DNA of 7,924 nt from an uncultured Rhodocyclaceae bacterium (GTDB taxonomy: Bacteria; Pseudomonadota; Gammaproteobacteria; Burkholderiales; Rhodocyclaceae). The DNA is taken from contig CAJBAP010000165.1 of NCBI GenBank assembly GCA_903950295.1, forward strand, positions 1-7,924, in the 5' to 3' direction. The notes beneath the pieces are model-generated. The model made no database searches, was not told the DNA's origin, and saw nothing but the letters and a program-made list of their open reading frames with translations. Positions 6,288 through 7,924 of this stretch are shown in pieces (positions within the stretch are counted from its first letter, which is position 1; every line of letters starts with the position of its first letter). The translations under genes and the position numbers were made by a program.

Positions 6288-7127
6288 ATGAAACTGGTGC
6301 GCTACGGCAGCAAAGGCCGCGAAAAACCCGGCCTGATCGATGCGCAAGGCAAGCTGCGCGACCTGTCCGCGCACTGTGCCACCATCGGCTGGGAAGAACT
6401 TTCGCCCGCCGGCCAGAAACGGCTTGCCGCCATCAACCCGGCGACGCTGCCGCTCGTACGCGGCAAACCACGTTTCGGTGTGCCCTTCACCGGCATTTCC
6501 AAGATCATCGGCGTCGGCCTCAATTACCGCGACCACGCGCTGGAAACCGGCGCGGCCATCCCCACCGAGCCGGTGCTATTCATGAAGGCCACCACCGCGA
6601 TCAACGGTCCGTTCGATGACATCAAGCTGCCGCGCACTTCGCAAAAAACCGACTGGGAAGCCGAGCTCGGCCTCGTCATCGGTCGTGAGGCGCGCTATGT
6701 CAGTGCAGAAAAAGCGCTGTCCCATCTGGCCGGCTATGTCACTTTCCACGACGTCTCTGAACGCGATTTCCAGAAGAACCGCGGCGGCAGTTGGGACAAG
6801 GGCAAGGGCTGCGATACTTTTGCGCCCATCGGCCCCTGGCTCGTCACGCGCGATGAAATCCGCGACCCGCAAAACCTGCGCGTCTGGCTCGAGGTAAATG
6901 GCGTCCGCCGCCAGGACAGTTCCACCTCGCAGATGATCTTTCCCTGCGCCCACCTCATCAGCTACATCTCGCAGTTCATGACGCTCATGCCCGGCGATGT
7001 GATCTGCACCGGCACGCCCAGCGGCGTTGGTCTCGGCATGAATCCGCCGCAATTCCTCAAGGCCGGTGACGTCGTGCGCCTCGGCGTCGACGGCCTCGGC
7101 GAGCAGTGCCAGAAAGTCGTCGCATAA
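6288..7127 (+). CDS. Fumarylacetoacetate hydrolase (FAH) family protein
   Basis: This 279-residue enzyme belongs to the metal-dependent FAH family, which includes fumarylpyruvate and fumarylacetoacetate hydrolases, oxaloacetate decarboxylases and 2-hydroxyhepta-2,4-diene-1,7-dioate isomerases. Members are often annotated as ureidoglycolate lyase without proof. A small N-terminal domain (about 1-65) precedes the catalytic fold. Family hallmarks are IGVGLNYRDHA (74-84, His83 probably catalytic), W-E-A-E-L-G-L-V-I-G (123-132), F-H-D-V-S-E-R-D-F-Q (153-162), KGCDTFAPIGPW (173-184) and TGTPSGVG (241-248). By family precedent Glu124, Glu126 and Asp155 bind Mg or Mn. It has no signal peptide and should be cytosolic. 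The substrate cannot be told from sequence and no aromatic-degradation genes are nearby. A strong ribosome binding site and likely own promoter separate it from the MCE genes; the next gene begins 7 bases after its stop. Confidence 0.92.
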   Translation: MKLVRYGSKGREKPGLIDAQGKLRDLSAHCATIGWEELSPAGQKRLAAINPATLPLVRGKPRFGVPFTGISKIIGVGLNYRDHALETGAAIPTEPVLFMKATTAINGPFDDIKLPRTSQKTDWEAELGLVIGREARYVSAEKALSHLAGYVTFHDVSERDFQKNRGGSWDKGKGCDTFAPIGPWLVTRDEIRDPQNLRVWLEVNGVRRQDSSTSQMIFPCAHLISYISQFMTLMPGDVICTGTPSGVGLGMNPPQFLKAGDVVRLGVDGLGEQCQKVVA

Positions 7128-7134
7128 TCGCCGC

Positions 7135-7707
7135 ATGGCTCACTCGGTACACGCTTCACTCGCGGGGCATGCAGGCAATCCCGCGCGCTTTCATCAGCAC
7201 ATTGATGTCACGCTGACGCACGCCGCTGATGGGGGGCTGGCGATCAGCTACGCGATCCATGGACTGAACATGGATTTGCACGTTCCCACGCCACACGCAC
7301 CAGCACCCGCAGACGCGCTCTGGCGCACCACCTGCTGCGAACTGTTCTTGAGTCCACTCGGGCAGACCGGTTATCGCGAATTCAATTTTTCGCCGTCCGG
7401 CCAGTGGGCCCACTACGACTTCCTCGATTATCGCCAACAAGCCCCCGCAACCAGTAACGCTCCGGCACCGCGTATTGAAGTCAGGCGCGAAGAAAATCTG
7501 CTGCAACTCGATATCGCATTATCCAGACCCGCCCTGCCGACCGGCGACACCCTGCGCATTGCACTGGCCGTTGTGCTGGAATCCAACGACAGCAAACACG
7601 GCTACTGGGCGCTCGCCCATCCATCAGGCCAACCAGATTTTCACCACCATGCCGGATTCGTGCTGACGCTCGGTGCGATGGGCTTCCGTCCGGCACGTTG
7701 GCCATGA
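7135..7707 (+). CDS. DOMON-like domain protein
   Basis: The 190-residue protein appears to be one DOMON-like beta-sandwich domain, a fold used in other proteins to bind heme or sugars. Conserved-looking blocks are L-W-R-T-T-C-C-E-L-F-L (62-72), E-F-N-F-S-P-S-G-Q-W-A-H-Y-D-F (82-96), and YWALAHPSGQPDFHHHAGF (157-175), which is rich in His and aromatic residues. There is no signal peptide or membrane helix, so it is probably cytosolic, unusual for DOMON proteins. The ATG at 7135 is chosen because the alternative upstream lies inside the FAH gene; the ribosome binding site is weak, suggesting coupling to FAH translation 7 bases upstream. Its stop overlaps the start of the DUF1343/NamZ gene (ATGA), which ties the two functionally. 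The family call is from memory of similar proteins beside DUF1343 genes; ligand and function are unknown. Confidence 0.75.
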   Translation: MAHSVHASLAGHAGNPARFHQHIDVTLTHAADGGLAISYAIHGLNMDLHVPTPHAPAPADALWRTTCCELFLSPLGQTGYREFNFSPSGQWAHYDFLDYRQQAPATSNAPAPRIEVRREENLLQLDIALSRPALPTGDTLRIALAVVLESNDSKHGYWALAHPSGQPDFHHHAGFVLTLGAMGFRPARWP

Positions 7708-7924
7708 AATTCGGCATCGACTGCCTGATCGACAACCGCGAACTGCGCCGCCGCCTCGCCGGCCGCCGCGTTGCCTTGCTCGCGCATCCGGCTTCGACCA
7801 CGCGCGACCTGACGCACAGCCTCGACGTGCTGGGAGATCGGGCCGCCCTGCCCGAGATCAACCTCACAGCAGCGTTTGGCCCGCAGCACGGCCTGCGCGG
7901 CGACAAACAGGACAACATGGTCGA
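7704..7924 (+). CDS. DUF1343 / NamZ-type exo-beta-N-acetylmuramidase, 3' end beyond window
   Basis: Only the first 73 codons are in the window. The segment F-G-I-D-C-L-I-D (3-10), then G-R-R-V-A-L-L-A-H-P-A-S-T-T-R-D (20-35) and A-A-F-G-P-Q-H-G-L-R-G-D (56-67) matches the start of the DUF1343 family. Bacillus subtilis NamZ (YbbC) of this family removes MurNAc from the non-reducing end of peptidoglycan fragments. The family domain starts almost at residue 1, so there is no signal peptide and the protein should be cytosolic, unlike the secreted Bacillus enzyme. This suggests work on imported muropeptides. The ATG at 7704 overlaps the preceding stop (ATGA) and no separate ribosome binding site is clear, so expression is probably coupled to the DOMON-like gene. 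Activity cannot be judged because the catalytic region is largely outside the window. Confidence 0.85.
   Translation, partial: MKFGIDCLIDNRELRRRLAGRRVALLAHPASTTRDLTHSLDVLGDRAALPEINLTAAFGPQHGLRGDKQDNMV

Noticed and set aside
5817..6536. Minus-strand open frame of 239 codons spanning the end of the MCE gene and the start of the FAH gene
   Set aside because: It crosses two well-supported + strand genes and shows no recognisable domain, so antisense coincidence is the better explanation.

Overview
The window is GC-rich, densely coded DNA. Almost all genes lie on the + strand with short gaps or 4-base ATGA overlaps. Gene content and protein style suggest a betaproteobacterium, possibly of the Rhodocyclales: an RhlE-type DEAD-box helicase, a STAS-fused MlaE permease, and a DOMON-like gene joined to a DUF1343/NamZ gene. 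This placement is an inference from family resemblance; no rRNA or other marker gene is present.

Layout. Bases 1-454 (minus strand) hold the N-terminal 151 codons of an exported protein of unknown function that runs off the left edge. A roughly 107-base divergent spacer separates it from a + strand inner-membrane protein (562-1137) made of two copies of one two-helix module. A small lipoprotein gene follows (1208-1630). A 178-base spacer, with a candidate promoter and a leader hairpin, precedes the RhlE-type helicase (1809-3272, TTG start).

Only 18 bases after the helicase begins a three-gene lipid-transport cassette: STAS-MlaE permease (3291-4424), ABC ATPase (4429-5181) and MCE/MlaD protein (5178-6194). 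Together these would form an inner-membrane MCE lipid transporter. The periplasmic carrier (MlaC) and auxiliary lipoprotein (PqiC type) often found with such systems are not encoded directly downstream.

After a 93-base spacer with a plausible promoter and a clear ribosome binding site comes a fumarylacetoacetate-hydrolase-family enzyme (6288-7127). Tightly behind it are a DOMON-like protein (7135-7707) and the start of a DUF1343/NamZ-type exo-beta-N-acetylmuramidase (7704 to the right edge). Neither of the last two shows a signal peptide, which suggests a cytoplasmic role, perhaps in cell-wall sugar recycling.

I see no tRNA, rRNA, CRISPR array, insertion sequence, phage gene or other mobile element. 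Most families here are known. The leads I rate highest are the DOMON-like/NamZ pair, the duplicated membrane protein, and the MCE cassette with a long helical tail and no obvious carrier.
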